NCBI RefSeq assembly: GCF_011617245.1
Contig: NZ_CP050152.1
Location: 310,001-374,000 of the forward strand
Length of the DNA stretch: 64,000 nt
From: Brevibacterium atlanticum
GTDB lineage: Bacteria; Actinomycetota; Actinomycetes; Actinomycetales; Brevibacteriaceae
Reading direction: 5' to 3'
Shown here: positions 25,647 to 34,796 of the stretch, one piece after another
How positions within the stretch are numbered: the stretch's first letter is position 1
Layout: every line of letters begins with the position of its first letter
The notes under the pieces: generated by a model
The model's input: the letters and a program-made list of their open reading frames with translations, nothing else
The model's database searches: none
What the model was told of the DNA's origin: nothing
Position numbers and translations under genes: made by a program

Positions 25647-26642
25647 ATGACTATCGACACGCACGTGAGACGCCGCGCCGTCGCAGCCACTGCCCTGGGC
25701 GCAGTGCTCGCTTTGAGCGCCTGCGGTTCCGGATCGGATGGGGCCGCCGAAGGAGAGTCGACCGAAGCTGCAGGCGGATTCCCCGCCTCCGTCGACACCG
25801 AATTCGGCAAGGTCACTGTCGAAGAGAAGCCAGAGACGATCGTCGTGATCGGTTCCCCACTGGACGTCGACATGCTCGATGCCCTCGGTGAACCTGCCGA
25901 CGTCTACGGAGGTTGGGGACCGGAAGACTTGGCTCTGCAGACAGCTCCGTGGATCGAGGGACTCTACGATGAATACGCCGCCGACCTCATCGCTGACAGC
26001 AAGCCGTCGGCGGAAGCAGTTGCCGAGCAGGACCCGGACCTCATCATCTACTTCGGCGCCGGATCGCCTCTCGACCAATCAGGCTTCGATCAACTGACCG
26101 AGATCGCACCCACCTACGCCTATACACAGCTGCCGACCCACGAAGACGAACTCGACGCACTCGGCACGCTCACGGGTACGACTGATCAGGTCGAGAAGGT
26201 CGTCCAGGGCATCGACGATGACTTTGCCGAGGCACGTGAGACGCTCTCCGGTTTGGAGGGAAAGACCTTCTTCCAAGGCGTGACATCCCCCGATGGGATC
26301 TACTCGGTATCGGGTGCGAACCATTTCTTCAGTGAACTCGGCCTCGAGCCCTCGAAGGCCCAGCCGACCGAGGACAAGACGCAGACCCTGTCGCTCGAGC
26401 GGCTCGATGACATCGATGCCGATGTCGCCGTCATCGGCGGAGAAGACGACGCTCGCAAGGAGGTTGAGGACGACTCCCGATTCGACCGCCTGCCTGCTGT
26501 CGAGAACGACGCGATGGTCCTCGTCGGCGGCACGGAGACGTATCTGTCGATGCCCACACAGATCGGGCCCTCGAGCGTTCCCTATATCCTGGGCAAACTC
26601 GTCCCTCAGCTCGAGGATTCCACGCTCAACCAGGGAAGCTGA
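25647..26642 (+). CDS. Siderophore-type ABC transporter substrate-binding lipoprotein
   Basis: A 331-residue cluster A-III (FepB/FhuD-like) binding protein. The signal peptide carries twin Arg residues and a lipobox ending ALSAC at about residue 26, so it is anchored outside the membrane. The mature part has RxVVIGSPLDVDMLDALG, EAVAEQDPDLIIYFG and GVTSPDGIYSV, typical of ferric-siderophore binders. ATG 25647 follows GAGGAG. It heads an operon with the ABC pair and lies behind the iron box. A role in ferric-siderophore capture is a confident inference; the siderophore type is not. Confidence 0.9.
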   Translation: MTIDTHVRRRAVAATALGAVLALSACGSGSDGAAEGESTEAAGGFPASVDTEFGKVTVEEKPETIVVIGSPLDVDMLDALGEPADVYGGWGPEDLALQTAPWIEGLYDEYAADLIADSKPSAEAVAEQDPDLIIYFGAGSPLDQSGFDQLTEIAPTYAYTQLPTHEDELDALGTLTGTTDQVEKVVQGIDDDFAEARETLSGLEGKTFFQGVTSPDGIYSVSGANHFFSELGLEPSKAQPTEDKTQTLSLERLDDIDADVAVIGGEDDARKEVEDDSRFDRLPAVENDAMVLVGGTETYLSMPTQIGPSSVPYILGKLVPQLEDSTLNQGS

Positions 26643-26646
26643 CACC

Positions 26647-28467
26647 GTGAGCGGGACCGAAGACCCGGCGGGCCTGGGCCGCTACTGGCTGACTCGGTGG
26701 ATGCCTGTCCTCGGTCAGGCCCCGAACCGACCGCCGGCAGTCGAACCCATCACGGTACGACCGGGGACGGGACCGACTCGCTTCCTTGTCGGAGTGCTGT
26801 TCTCGGCCAAGCGATACACGCTGCCGGCAGTGGTGCTCGGGATGCTGTGGCAGGCCGGTGAGGCCGTCGTTCCCGTGGTGATGGGGGCGGCGATCGATGA
26901 GGCGCTCGCCGAGGGGGACGTCTCCCGTCTCCTCCTGTGGATCGGGGTGCTCGCCGTGGTATTCATCGTCATCTCCTTGTCGTTTCGGTTCACAGCTCAG
27001 CTCTCCGACTTCGCCACGGAGATCGTCTCCCACCGGTTCCGGATCACCCTGTCGCGCAGGCTGCTCCACACGTCCGGCTCAACTGGGTCGGCGCCTGATG
27101 CCGGCGTGGTCTCGCTGATGACGAACGACATCATGCGCGTCGCAGGCATGCGGCTGGCTGTCTACCCGGTCGCCGAGTTCTCTGGAGTCGTCTTCATTGC
27201 GGTTGCGCTCCTGCTCATCCATTGGCTGCTGGGACTGATCGTGCTCGTCGGTGCACCGCTGACGGTCTGGCTCATGGGTGTGCTCAGCGGCCGCCTGGCT
27301 CGCGACTCCCGCGTCTACCAGACGCTGCTGGCCACGACCGTGGGACGGGCAACCGACATGGTCACCGGCTACCGCGTGATCAAGGGCATCCGCGCCGAGG
27401 CCGAGGCAACCGAACGCTACCGTGAGACCAGCCGGGAGACCCTCGACGGCGCCTTCCGCAACGTCGCCCACCTGGGACGGTTCCTCGTCGGCAGCACGAC
27501 AGTCAGCGGCGCGTTCGTCGCCGGAGTCGCCGCGTTGGCAGCCTGGTTCGCCATCAAAGGGCAGATCAGCGTGGGCGGCCTCATCGCCGCCGTCGGCCTC
27601 TCCCAGGCACTGCTGCCGCCGATGCGGATGCTCGCGATGAATGCCGTGCCCGGCTGGGCGGCCGCGCACGGCTCGGGCGCCCGTATCCTCGATGCTCTCA
27701 CCAGCACCGAGGCAGGGGGCCGTGGAAATGTCGAGGAACCAATCCTGGACGATCGGGACTCAGTTGCTGGTGAGATGGTGGTCCGGGATGACGGTCGGAT
27801 CCCGGCCGCTGATGGGGCCGCGGGCCGGATCGACCTGAGGGTCGGGCGGCGAGAGACGGTGGCCATCGAGGCAGGGGAGACCGTGGGGATCAGCGCCGAC
27901 GAGGTGTGCGCGGCGAAGATTGCCGAGGCGTTCCTCCGTCCCGGGGCGCGTAACGACGTGTCCCTGTCCATCGACGGCCTCGACCACACGAGTCCTGACT
28001 TCGAGCACCGGTGGCACGAGATGGTGATCGTCTCCCCGCACCACGCCACGCTGTTCAGCGGATCCGTGGCCGAGACGATCAGACCGCCCGATGCCGATGT
28101 TGACGAGGGACCGGGCAGACGCGACCTCGGCACAGCGGCCCTGCTCGCAGCGGCCTGCGATGACTTCATCTCCGCAGAGGAAACGGAGACACATCAGATC
28201 GGTGAGATGGCCAACCAGCTCTCGGGAGGACAGCGCCAAAGACTCGCCCTCGCCCGAGCCTATGCCACGGACGCGCCCGTGCTCGTCCTCCACGATCCGA
28301 CGGCGGCGGTCGACTCCGTGACCGAGCAGGCGATCTCAGCTCGTCTGCGAGAGATCCGGCGTGGTCGCACGACGATCCTCATCGCGTCGTCGCCGGTTCT
28401 CCTCGGAGTCTGCGATCGCGTGGTCGACCTCGAAATCCCGCAGCATGAACGGACGGTGTCAGTATGA
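26647..28467 (+). CDS. Heterodimeric ABC transporter, permease/ATPase subunit 1 (degenerate Walker motifs)
   Basis: A 606-residue fused exporter-fold subunit: six helices (about residues 45-320) then a nucleotide domain. GTG 26647 follows the previous stop by 4 bases. The nucleotide domain has a perfect signature LSGGQRQRLALARA near residue 530, but the Walker A position reads GISADEVCAAK (no GxGKS/T) and Walker B reads LVLHDPTAAVD, where the catalytic Glu is Pro. It must therefore pair with the next subunit. Exporter-fold heterodimers that import siderophores are known (YbtPQ, IrtAB), and the binding protein upstream plus the iron box support that reading here. Confidence 0.88.
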   Translation: MSGTEDPAGLGRYWLTRWMPVLGQAPNRPPAVEPITVRPGTGPTRFLVGVLFSAKRYTLPAVVLGMLWQAGEAVVPVVMGAAIDEALAEGDVSRLLLWIGVLAVVFIVISLSFRFTAQLSDFATEIVSHRFRITLSRRLLHTSGSTGSAPDAGVVSLMTNDIMRVAGMRLAVYPVAEFSGVVFIAVALLLIHWLLGLIVLVGAPLTVWLMGVLSGRLARDSRVYQTLLATTVGRATDMVTGYRVIKGIRAEAEATERYRETSRETLDGAFRNVAHLGRFLVGSTTVSGAFVAGVAALAAWFAIKGQISVGGLIAAVGLSQALLPPMRMLAMNAVPGWAAAHGSGARILDALTSTEAGGRGNVEEPILDDRDSVAGEMVVRDDGRIPAADGAAGRIDLRVGRRETVAIEAGETVGISADEVCAAKIAEAFLRPGARNDVSLSIDGLDHTSPDFEHRWHEMVIVSPHHATLFSGSVAETIRPPDADVDEGPGRRDLGTAALLAAACDDFISAEETETHQIGEMANQLSGGQRQRLALARAYATDAPVLVLHDPTAAVDSVTEQAISARLREIRRGRTTILIASSPVLLGVCDRVVDLEIPQHERTVSV

Positions 28468-30224
28468 GCGGATCCGACGGAGCGCCCGTCGCTGACAGAC
28501 TGCCCGTCACTGACGGACTACCAGTCGCCGACGGACGCACGACCTGGCGGACGGTGATCGCCCTCAGCCGGGGTCGGCGTCTCACACTGCTCGCGGTCGC
28601 ACTCCTCGGCACCGTCTCGGCGGCGGCAGGACTCGTCCCTCCGGCGGTGATCGGCAGCCTCGTCGATCGTGTGCAGGACGGAAGTGCGGATCTGTCCTCG
28701 GTGGCGTGGGCCTTGGCGATCATGGTCCTCGCTGCTTTCCTCGGTGCCCTGGGTGCCGCGATCACCGTCGTGCTGGCGGCCCGGGCCTATCATGCGATGC
28801 TCGCCGAACTGCGCGAGAACCTCGTCCAGCAGGCGCTCGCCCTGCCGCAGGGGATGGTCGAAAGGGCCGGGACGGGTGACCTGATCTCACGGTCGAGCGA
28901 CGACGTCTCCCAGATCGCCGATGCCGCACCGCAGATCATTCCGGCATTCACGACCGTGGTCTTCACGATCATCGTCACCTTTGCCGGGATGACTGCGCTC
29001 GATCCTTGGTACGGGCTCACCGTCGTCGCGGTGGTACCGGTCTACCTGTGCACGATGCGTTGGTATCTGCGTACGGGACCACGGGTGTACCGGGCGGAGC
29101 GGACGGCGATGAGCGGTCGTGCTCAGCAGATCAATGAGTCCCAGCGGGGGCATTCCACGGTTGTGGGGCTGCGCCTCGGCGAGAGTCGGCATGCTTCAGT
29201 GCTGGGTGCGTCGTGGGCTGTCGTTGAGCACTCTCTGCGGGCGAGGACGGTGCAGAACATGTTCTTCGGTCGGCTCAACATCGCCGAGTTTCTCGGGCTC
29301 GCGGCGATCCTCGTGATCGGCTTTCTGCTCAATCGTGCCGGACTGTCCAGTGTAGGTGCGGCGACTGCGGCGATGCTGCTGTTCCTCCGGCTGCTCGGGC
29401 CGATCAATCAGCTTCTCCTCGTCATCGACACCCTCCAGTCCGTATTCGCCTCCCTGGCCCGCATGGTCGGTGTCATCACAGCTGAGCCGGCCGGAGGGCA
29501 TGTGCACCGGTCGCAGTCCGCGGAGGTCCGCCTCGGTGGGGTGAGCTTCAGCTATGACGGCGCCGAGGCGGTCATCAAGGATCTCGATCTGCAGATCGGT
29601 GCTGGTGAGCGAGTCGCGATCGTCGGTTCTTCGGGAGCGGGGAAGACGACTGTGGCGGCCCTCATCGCGGGCATCCATGAGCCCGGATCCGGCACGGTGA
29701 GGGCACCTGCGAACACGGCGCTGGTCACTCAGGAGGGGCACATCTTCGCCGGAACCCTGCGGCAGAACCTCACGCTGGCTGCGCCCACTGCGACGGATGC
29801 GCAGATCCGGGCTGCGCTCGGAGCCGTCGGGGCCGGTGGGCTGCTCGAACTGCTGCCTGACGGGTTGGGGTCCGCCGTCGGCCAGGCGGGCCGGGAGCTG
29901 ACCTTCGCTCAGGCTCAGCAGGTGGCTCTTGCTCGCGTCATTCTCATCGACCCGGACCTTGTGATCCTCGACGAGGCGACCGCCGAGGCTGGTTCGGCCC
30001 AGGCCGAAACGCTCGACCGTGCGGCCGCGGCGGCTCTCGATGGGAGAACCGGGCTCGTCATCGCCCACCGGCTCTCACAGGCAGCTTCCTGCGATCGGAT
30101 AATCGTCCTCGAGCACGGACAGGTCGTCGAGTCCGGACGGCATGAGGATCTCGCCATCGCGGGTGGGGTCTACGAGCGCTTGTGGAATGCGTGGAGCCTA
30201 GGCCTCACTCCCGACCGGAGCTGA
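28464..30224 (+). CDS. Heterodimeric ABC transporter, permease/ATPase subunit 2 (degenerate signature)
   Basis: A 586-residue partner of the previous subunit, overlapping it by 4 bases. Six helices (about residues 30-320) precede a nucleotide domain with an intact Walker A GSSGAGKTT near residue 389 and Walker B LVILDEATAE, but the signature reads ELTFAQAQQ instead of LSGGQ, and the D-loop is also altered. The pair thus assembles one good ATP site (Walker motifs of this chain with the signature of the other) and one dead site. The Ser/Asp-rich N terminus with repeated VADG/VTDG units is unusual. Role inferred: ferric-siderophore import. Confidence 0.9.
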   Translation: MSGSDGAPVADRLPVTDGLPVADGRTTWRTVIALSRGRRLTLLAVALLGTVSAAAGLVPPAVIGSLVDRVQDGSADLSSVAWALAIMVLAAFLGALGAAITVVLAARAYHAMLAELRENLVQQALALPQGMVERAGTGDLISRSSDDVSQIADAAPQIIPAFTTVVFTIIVTFAGMTALDPWYGLTVVAVVPVYLCTMRWYLRTGPRVYRAERTAMSGRAQQINESQRGHSTVVGLRLGESRHASVLGASWAVVEHSLRARTVQNMFFGRLNIAEFLGLAAILVIGFLLNRAGLSSVGAATAAMLLFLRLLGPINQLLLVIDTLQSVFASLARMVGVITAEPAGGHVHRSQSAEVRLGGVSFSYDGAEAVIKDLDLQIGAGERVAIVGSSGAGKTTVAALIAGIHEPGSGTVRAPANTALVTQEGHIFAGTLRQNLTLAAPTATDAQIRAALGAVGAGGLLELLPDGLGSAVGQAGRELTFAQAQQVALARVILIDPDLVILDEATAEAGSAQAETLDRAAAAALDGRTGLVIAHRLSQAASCDRIIVLEHGQVVESGRHEDLAIAGGVYERLWNAWSLGLTPDRS

Positions 30225-31227
30225 TCCACTGCGGGTTGTCCACGATGTTCCGGGTCCCCTCGACGAGGGTGCGGATCGCATCGAGGCGGCCCATGTCCTC
30301 GGCATCGAGGGTGAGGTCCAGGGCGCCGAGGTTCTCGAGGCTGCGCTCAGGCTTGCGCGACCCGGGGATCGGGACGGCGGTGACACCGAGCTGCGACGCC
30401 CGATGGAGGAGCCACGCCAGTGCGACCTGAGCGTTGGTGGCATCGTGACGCAGGGCCACCTCGGCGATGATGTCGACGATTCTTTGGTTCGTCCCCCAGG
30501 CCTCACCCATGCGTTCGGTGCCGCCGCGGAAATCGCCGGCGACCTGGTCCCTGGTCAGCGTTCCGGTGAGGAATCCGCGGCCCAGCGGGCTGTAGGGGAC
30601 GAACCCGATGCCGAGTTCGGCGCAGGTGGGCACGACGTGGTCTTCGACGTCGCGCGACCACAGGCTCCACTCGGACTGGACCGCGGTGATCGGGTGCACA
30701 GCGTGAGCTCGCCGGAGTTCGTTCGCGGTGACCTCGGAGAGCCCGATGTAGCGGACCTTGCCGGCCTCGACGAGTTCGGCCATCGCGCCGACGGTCTCCT
30801 CGACGGGAACGTCGGGGTCGGGTCGGTGGAGATAGTAGAGATCGATCGACTCCACGCCGAGGCGGCCCAGCGATGCGTCGCACGCTGAGCGCGCGTACTC
30901 CGGTCGCCCATCGGTGCGTTTTCCTGCTCCGTCGGCTCCCGTGCGAACGGCGGTGATGCCGAATTTCGTGGCGAGCTGGATCTCGTCGCGGCGGGCGGCG
31001 AGGAACGGGGCGAGCATCTCCTCGTTCGTCCCGGCCGGGCCTGTGGCGCCGTCTCGGGGTTCGCCGTAGACGTCGGCCGTGTCGAGGAAGGTGATGCCGG
31101 CGTCGACGACTGTGTTGAGAGTGGCGCGAGCTGACTCGTCGGTCGTGCCGCCGTAGACGTGGGACAGTGCCATGCAGCCGAAGCCGATGGGGGAGACGGC
31201 GAGGTCACCGAGCGTGGTCGTGGTCAA
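30205..31227 (-). CDS. Aldo/keto reductase
   Basis: A 340-residue AKR with the TIM-barrel catalytic residues visible: Asp and Tyr in FLDTADVYGEP near residue 50, Lys in LATKFG near 85, His in LYYLHRPDPD near 130, and the NADPH-binding end VPIPGSRKPERSLEN. It reduces a carbonyl with NADPH; substrate unknown. The start is TTG 31227, chosen because AAGGAG precedes it and because the protein then begins TTTTLGDLAVSPIG as in relatives; an open frame further upstream lies inside the MerR gene. It overlaps the MerR gene by 23 bases and the end of the ABC gene tail-to-tail by 20. Confidence 0.9.
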   Translation of the reverse strand: MTTTTLGDLAVSPIGFGCMALSHVYGGTTDESARATLNTVVDAGITFLDTADVYGEPRDGATGPAGTNEEMLAPFLAARRDEIQLATKFGITAVRTGADGAGKRTDGRPEYARSACDASLGRLGVESIDLYYLHRPDPDVPVEETVGAMAELVEAGKVRYIGLSEVTANELRRAHAVHPITAVQSEWSLWSRDVEDHVVPTCAELGIGFVPYSPLGRGFLTGTLTRDQVAGDFRGGTERMGEAWGTNQRIVDIIAEVALRHDATNAQVALAWLLHRASQLGVTAVPIPGSRKPERSLENLGALDLTLDAEDMGRLDAIRTLVEGTRNIVDNPQWISSGRE

Positions 31228-31642
31228 GAGTGGTCTCCTTGAGGTTGGTGGGCGGACGGTGAGCCGCCGTATGTGGTGATCTTGTACTTGCGGCCAGAGC
31301 CAGTTCGAGTTGCTGGATCTGAGCGAGGATGCGTTCGCGCTGGTCGACCATGATCTGCAGGCGTTGGGACGTGGTCGTCTCACCAGCGCGGACCAGTTCG
31401 ACATAGCGGCTGAGTTGGCTGATGCCCATTCCCGATGAGCGCATGCGGACGAGGAAGTCGAGTCGTTCGACGCTCTTCGGGTCAAAGGTTCGGTGTCCCG
31501 ATTGCGACCGGGGCACGTCGATGAGGCCCGCGCGTTCGTAGTAGCGGGCGGTGTGGGCGGTGATGCCGAGGTGTTCGCTGACCTCGGCGATGGTGAGGTC
31601 TCGGCCGGTCGTCGGTGACGCCTCGGCGGTTTCGTGTGCCAT
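31205..31642 (-). CDS. MerR family regulator
   Basis: A 145-residue regulator with an N-terminal winged helix (LTIAEVSEHLGITAHTARYYERAGLI, then SGHRTF) and a dimerising coiled coil, ending in a variable tail. ATG 31642 is used because the -10 element lies only 8 bases upstream, so the mRNA is probably leaderless; a longer start at 31651 would fall inside that region. It is co-transcribed with the aldo/keto reductase. MerR/AKR pairs of this kind respond to electrophiles or oxidants. No Cys cluster for metals is seen, so a metal sensor is unlikely. Confidence 0.88.
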   Translation of the reverse strand: MAHETAEASPTTGRDLTIAEVSEHLGITAHTARYYERAGLIDVPRSQSGHRTFDPKSVERLDFLVRMRSSGMGISQLSRYVELVRAGETTTSQRLQIMVDQRERILAQIQQLELALAASTRSPHTAAHRPPTNLKETTLDHDHAR

Positions 31643-31649
31643 GGAAGAC

Positions 31650-31680
31650 AACCTACGACTGTGAGTGCACTCGAAGTCAA
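31650..31680 (-). promoter_or_regulatory. MerR-type promoter with 19-base spacer
   Basis: On the minus strand TTGACT (31680-31675) and TAGGTT (31655-31650) are separated by 19 bases, the overlong spacer that MerR proteins correct by untwisting. The perfect palindrome GAGTGCACTC (31663-31672) is within the spacer. Transcript start would be about at the ATG. Confidence 0.75.
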
Positions 31681-31795
31681 GAGGCGGGTGACTATCCGCA
31701 GGCGATTAATCAGTCTGAGAATTGACGTGCTGCACTGCACCAGTTGGACGGCCAGTCGGCCGCTGACAGACGAGCATGTAGGGGAAGAACGTTAC

Positions 31796-31832
31796 GGGGC
31801 CTTGGCGCACCCATGTGGGGAGCCAAGGCCCC
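31796..31832 (-). terminator. Terminator of the TRAP operon
   Basis: Perfect 11-bp arms GGGGCCTTGGC (31796-31806) and GCCAAGGCCCC (31822-31832) flank a 15-base loop, 27 bases after the DctM stop. No T-run follows, but the position and stem strength support termination of the leftward operon. Confidence 0.65.
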
Positions 31833-31858
31833 GTCAGCGAACTTGAGCGATCTTGACC

Positions 31859-33145
31859 CTACGAACCTATGAACGCCGTCGCGAAGAACGGCACGAACGT
31901 AACCAACGCGAGCGCCGCCAATAGCACCAGCGCGCTCGGGATCGCGGCCTTCGCGACACCGACGACGCTCATGCCCGACATGCCGGACGCGACGAACAGG
32001 TTGAGTCCCAACGGCGGTGTGATCATGCCGATCTCGAGGTTCATCACGACGATGATGCCGAAGTGGATCGGATCGATTCCCAGCTCCACCGCGATCGGCA
32101 ACAGGATCGGGGCGAGGATGAGGATCGCCGAGGACGTTTCCATCACACAGCCGACGAACAACAGCAGGATGTTGACGAGGATGAGGAACTGCCACGGCTG
32201 CAGGTCCCATTCGGTGATCGTCGACGAGATCTGACCAGGGATCCGTTCGCTGGCGAGCACGAAGGTGAAGAGGATGCCGTTGGCGATGATGAACATGACC
32301 ATCGCCGAGGTCTTCACCGACGCGAGCGTGACCTCCCACAGCTGCGAGATCTTGATCTCGCGGTAGATGAGCAGCGACACGACCAGCGAATAGGCGACGG
32401 CCACGGCAGCAGCCTCGGTGGGGGTGAACCATCCGGAGTAGATTCCGCCGAGGACGAGGAACGGCAGCGCGAGTGCGAGGATCGCATCCCGGAAGGCCTT
32501 GAGCTTGTCCTTGTTCGACATCCGGAACCCGACCCCGGCGTGACCGTAGCCCTTCCTCCAGGCGGCGAAGACCGCCATGCCCAACAGCATCACACCGGCG
32601 AGGATGCCCGGCAGGATACCGGCCAAGAAGAGGTCGCCGATGTTCTGCTCGGTGGCGATGCCGAAGACGATGAGCGGAATCGACGGCGGAATGAGGATGC
32701 CCAACGACCCCGAGGTGGCGACGAGTCCCGTGGAGAATTCCTTCGGGTACCCGTTCTTCACCATGGCCGGGATCATCAGCGCACCGACCGCGACAACCGT
32801 GGCTGGCGAGGACCCGGAGACTGCGGCGAAGAACATGCACGCGAGCACCGTGGTGATCGCCATGCCGCCGCGCAGGTGCCCGACCATGGCCGCACCGAAG
32901 TCGGTCAGCCGTCTCGAGATCCCGCCGCGGGACATGATGTTCGCGGCAAGGATGAAGAACGGGATCGCCATGAGCGGGAACGAGTTGAGCGCATTGAACA
33001 GCCGTTCCGAGACCTGAGTCATCGGGATGAGCGTAAAGTAATAGAAGTAGACGAGGCTGGTCAGACCCAAGGCGACCGCGATCGGCGCCGAGGTGACGAG
33101 CAAGGCGATGAGGACGACGATGAGGACGACAGTGGCTTCGAACAT
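31859..33145 (-). CDS. dctM: TRAP transporter large permease DctM
   Basis: A 428-residue membrane protein of the TRAP large-subunit type with about 12 helices. Family features are FPLMAIPFFILAANIMSRGGISRRL near residue 55, the GSSPATVVAVGALMIPAMVKNGY segment near 110 and GLNLFVASGMSG near the C terminus. It forms the sodium-driven channel for an organic anion delivered by the binding protein. The start ATG 33145 overlaps the DctQ stop. The operon is DctP-DctQ-DctM; the substrate is likely the dicarboxylate used by the genes from 35958 onward, because both units share the same promoter box. Confidence 0.93.
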   Translation of the reverse strand: MFEATVVLIVVLIALLVTSAPIAVALGLTSLVYFYYFTLIPMTQVSERLFNALNSFPLMAIPFFILAANIMSRGGISRRLTDFGAAMVGHLRGGMAITTVLACMFFAAVSGSSPATVVAVGALMIPAMVKNGYPKEFSTGLVATSGSLGILIPPSIPLIVFGIATEQNIGDLFLAGILPGILAGVMLLGMAVFAAWRKGYGHAGVGFRMSNKDKLKAFRDAILALALPFLVLGGIYSGWFTPTEAAAVAVAYSLVVSLLIYREIKISQLWEVTLASVKTSAMVMFIIANGILFTFVLASERIPGQISSTITEWDLQPWQFLILVNILLLFVGCVMETSSAILILAPILLPIAVELGIDPIHFGIIVVMNLEIGMITPPLGLNLFVASGMSGMSVVGVAKAAIPSALVLLAALALVTFVPFFATAFIGS

Positions 33146-33753
33146 CAGCGATCGCCTCCCTTCTCGTCGGTCTCACCATCGCCGAGGCGGTCGCCCCCGT
33201 CATCGACGATCGCGAGGTCCTCAACATCGATGCCGACGGCGGCAGCCTCCTCGGCGAGGACATCCTTGTCGAGTTCCGTCGCTGGAGTGCGCAGGGCGCG
33301 GATCGTCATCTCGACGGCGCGGATGAAGAACAGCGTCATGCCCACGGCCAGCGAGAGTTCGACGACCCACAGCGGCAGCTTGAGCGCCGGGGTGATCGTC
33401 GTCCGCGAGAACGGTTCGGTGATGAGCGCCCACGATAGGTAGGCGATGAAGCCCGCGTAGACCAGAGTGGCGAGTCCGCCGAGGACGACGAAGAACTTCT
33501 TCGCCTTGCCCTTGAGCAGAGCAGGCATGATGTCGACGGCCACATGCTCGTTGTGGCGCAGGGTGACCACCGCGCCGAAGAACGTCGAGAATATGATGAG
33601 GTAGATGACCGCCTCTTCGGACCAGAAGAGGACGTCACCGGTGATATTGCGCAGAAGCACGGCGAAGACCGCCAAGGCGGTGGCCGCGATGAGGCAGCCG
33701 CCGGCGAGGACGTTCTCGAGCCGACTGAGGTACTTGTCGATGGTCTTCATCAT
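33145..33753 (-). CDS. dctQ: TRAP transporter small permease DctQ
   Basis: A 202-residue four-helix TRAP small subunit, somewhat longer than usual because of an acidic C-terminal tail (residues 165-202, many Asp and Glu). The conserved FWSEEAVIYLIIFSTFFGAVVTLRHNEHVAVDI segment holds the typical WxEE and HxxVD features of the family. ATG 33753 sits in TGATG with the DctP stop, so translation is coupled. The tail beyond the last helix has no recognised function. Confidence 0.9.
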   Translation of the reverse strand: MMKTIDKYLSRLENVLAGGCLIAATALAVFAVLLRNITGDVLFWSEEAVIYLIIFSTFFGAVVTLRHNEHVAVDIMPALLKGKAKKFFVVLGGLATLVYAGFIAYLSWALITEPFSRTTITPALKLPLWVVELSLAVGMTLFFIRAVEMTIRALRTPATELDKDVLAEEAAAVGIDVEDLAIVDDGGDRLGDGETDEKGGDR

Positions 33754-34796
33754 CAGCCCCTCTTCTCGTTGCGTTCGAGGAGCTCGTCGACGACCTCGGG
33801 ACCGATGACGTCGCGGTACTTCTCGTATTCGGACGGCACGACCATGTCCTTGAAGGCTTGGCGTTCCTCCTTGCTCGGGATGACGATTTCCGTGCCGCCG
33901 GATTCCTGGATGGTCTTCTTCGACTCTTCGTTGACCTTCTGAGCTTCCTTGCGGTTGAACTCGCTGGCCTCATCGGCGGCCTCGTCGACTGCGGTCTGCA
34001 GGTCGTCCGGCAGTTCGTCGTACCAGCGCTTGTTCACCGTGAGGATGTAGCCGATATACCCGTGATCGAGTTCCGTCACATACTTCTGGACGGTGTGCAT
34101 GTTCTGCGACTGGATGTTCGAGTAGGTGTTCTCGCCTCCGTCGATGAGTCCCTGCTGCAGCCCGCTGTAGACCTCGGCGAACGCGAGCGGAGTCGGAATC
34201 CCACCCCAAGTCTCGAACTGGGTGCGCAGCACGTCCGAGGGCTGAATGCGGTACTTTTTGCCCTTCATATCCGCAGGTGCCAGCGTCTTGTTGTTCGAGT
34301 GAATCTGCTTCATGCCCGAGTCCCACAGACCGAGGACCTTGAGCCCGTTCTCCTCGAGATCGGGGTTCGCGTAGATGGCCTTCCCGATCTCGGTATCGGG
34401 ACTGGCGACCTCGGGGATCTCGTCGGGGTCGTCGAAGATGAACGGCAGATCGAGAACCTGCAGGCTCGGTGCGATCGTCGTGAACTTCGCGCTCGCCGGG
34501 GCCAAGACCTGGACGGCGTTGGACTGGATGGCCTGCATCTCGTCCTTATCGCCGTAGAGCTCCGAGTTCGGGAACACCTCGACCTCGATGCGGCCGCCGG
34601 ACCTCTTCTCGACCTGTTCGGCGAAGAAGTCGGCGGCCAGTCCCTTCGGTGTGCCCACCGAGGTGACATGGGCGAAGCGCAGTTCGAATTTCTGTTTGTC
34701 TCCGCTGCGGGCGGGATTGCATCCGCTCAGCAGCAGGAGGCTTATCGAGAGGCCCGCGATGAGCGGCTTCCACCTCGGTCGTCTCATTGACGTCAT
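33753..34796 (-). CDS. dctP: TRAP transporter substrate-binding protein DctP (lipoprotein)
   Basis: A 347-residue DctP-type binding protein. The signal peptide ends in LLLLSGC near residue 23, so it is membrane-anchored. The mature protein has FAHVTSVGTPKGLAADFFAE, VFPNSELYGD, and the substrate-carboxylate segment KYRIQPSDVLRTQFETWGGIPTPLAFAEVYSGLQQGLIDG, where the Arg that clamps the ligand carboxylate lies. ATG 34796 has GGAG 7 bases before it; ATG 34787 is an alternative. DctP proteins bind C4 or related organic acids; genes after 35958 suggest a C5 branched dicarboxylate. Confidence 0.92.
   Translation of the reverse strand: MTSMRRPRWKPLIAGLSISLLLLSGCNPARSGDKQKFELRFAHVTSVGTPKGLAADFFAEQVEKRSGGRIEVEVFPNSELYGDKDEMQAIQSNAVQVLAPASAKFTTIAPSLQVLDLPFIFDDPDEIPEVASPDTEIGKAIYANPDLEENGLKVLGLWDSGMKQIHSNNKTLAPADMKGKKYRIQPSDVLRTQFETWGGIPTPLAFAEVYSGLQQGLIDGGENTYSNIQSQNMHTVQKYVTELDHGYIGYILTVNKRWYDELPDDLQTAVDEAADEASEFNRKEAQKVNEESKKTIQESGGTEIVIPSKEERQAFKDMVVPSEYEKYRDVIGPEVVDELLERNEKRG

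Noticed and set aside
26293-26646. N-terminal extension of the first ABC subunit
   Set aside because: It overlaps the binding-protein gene in another frame and has no family similarity; the GTG at 26647 fits the operon spacing.
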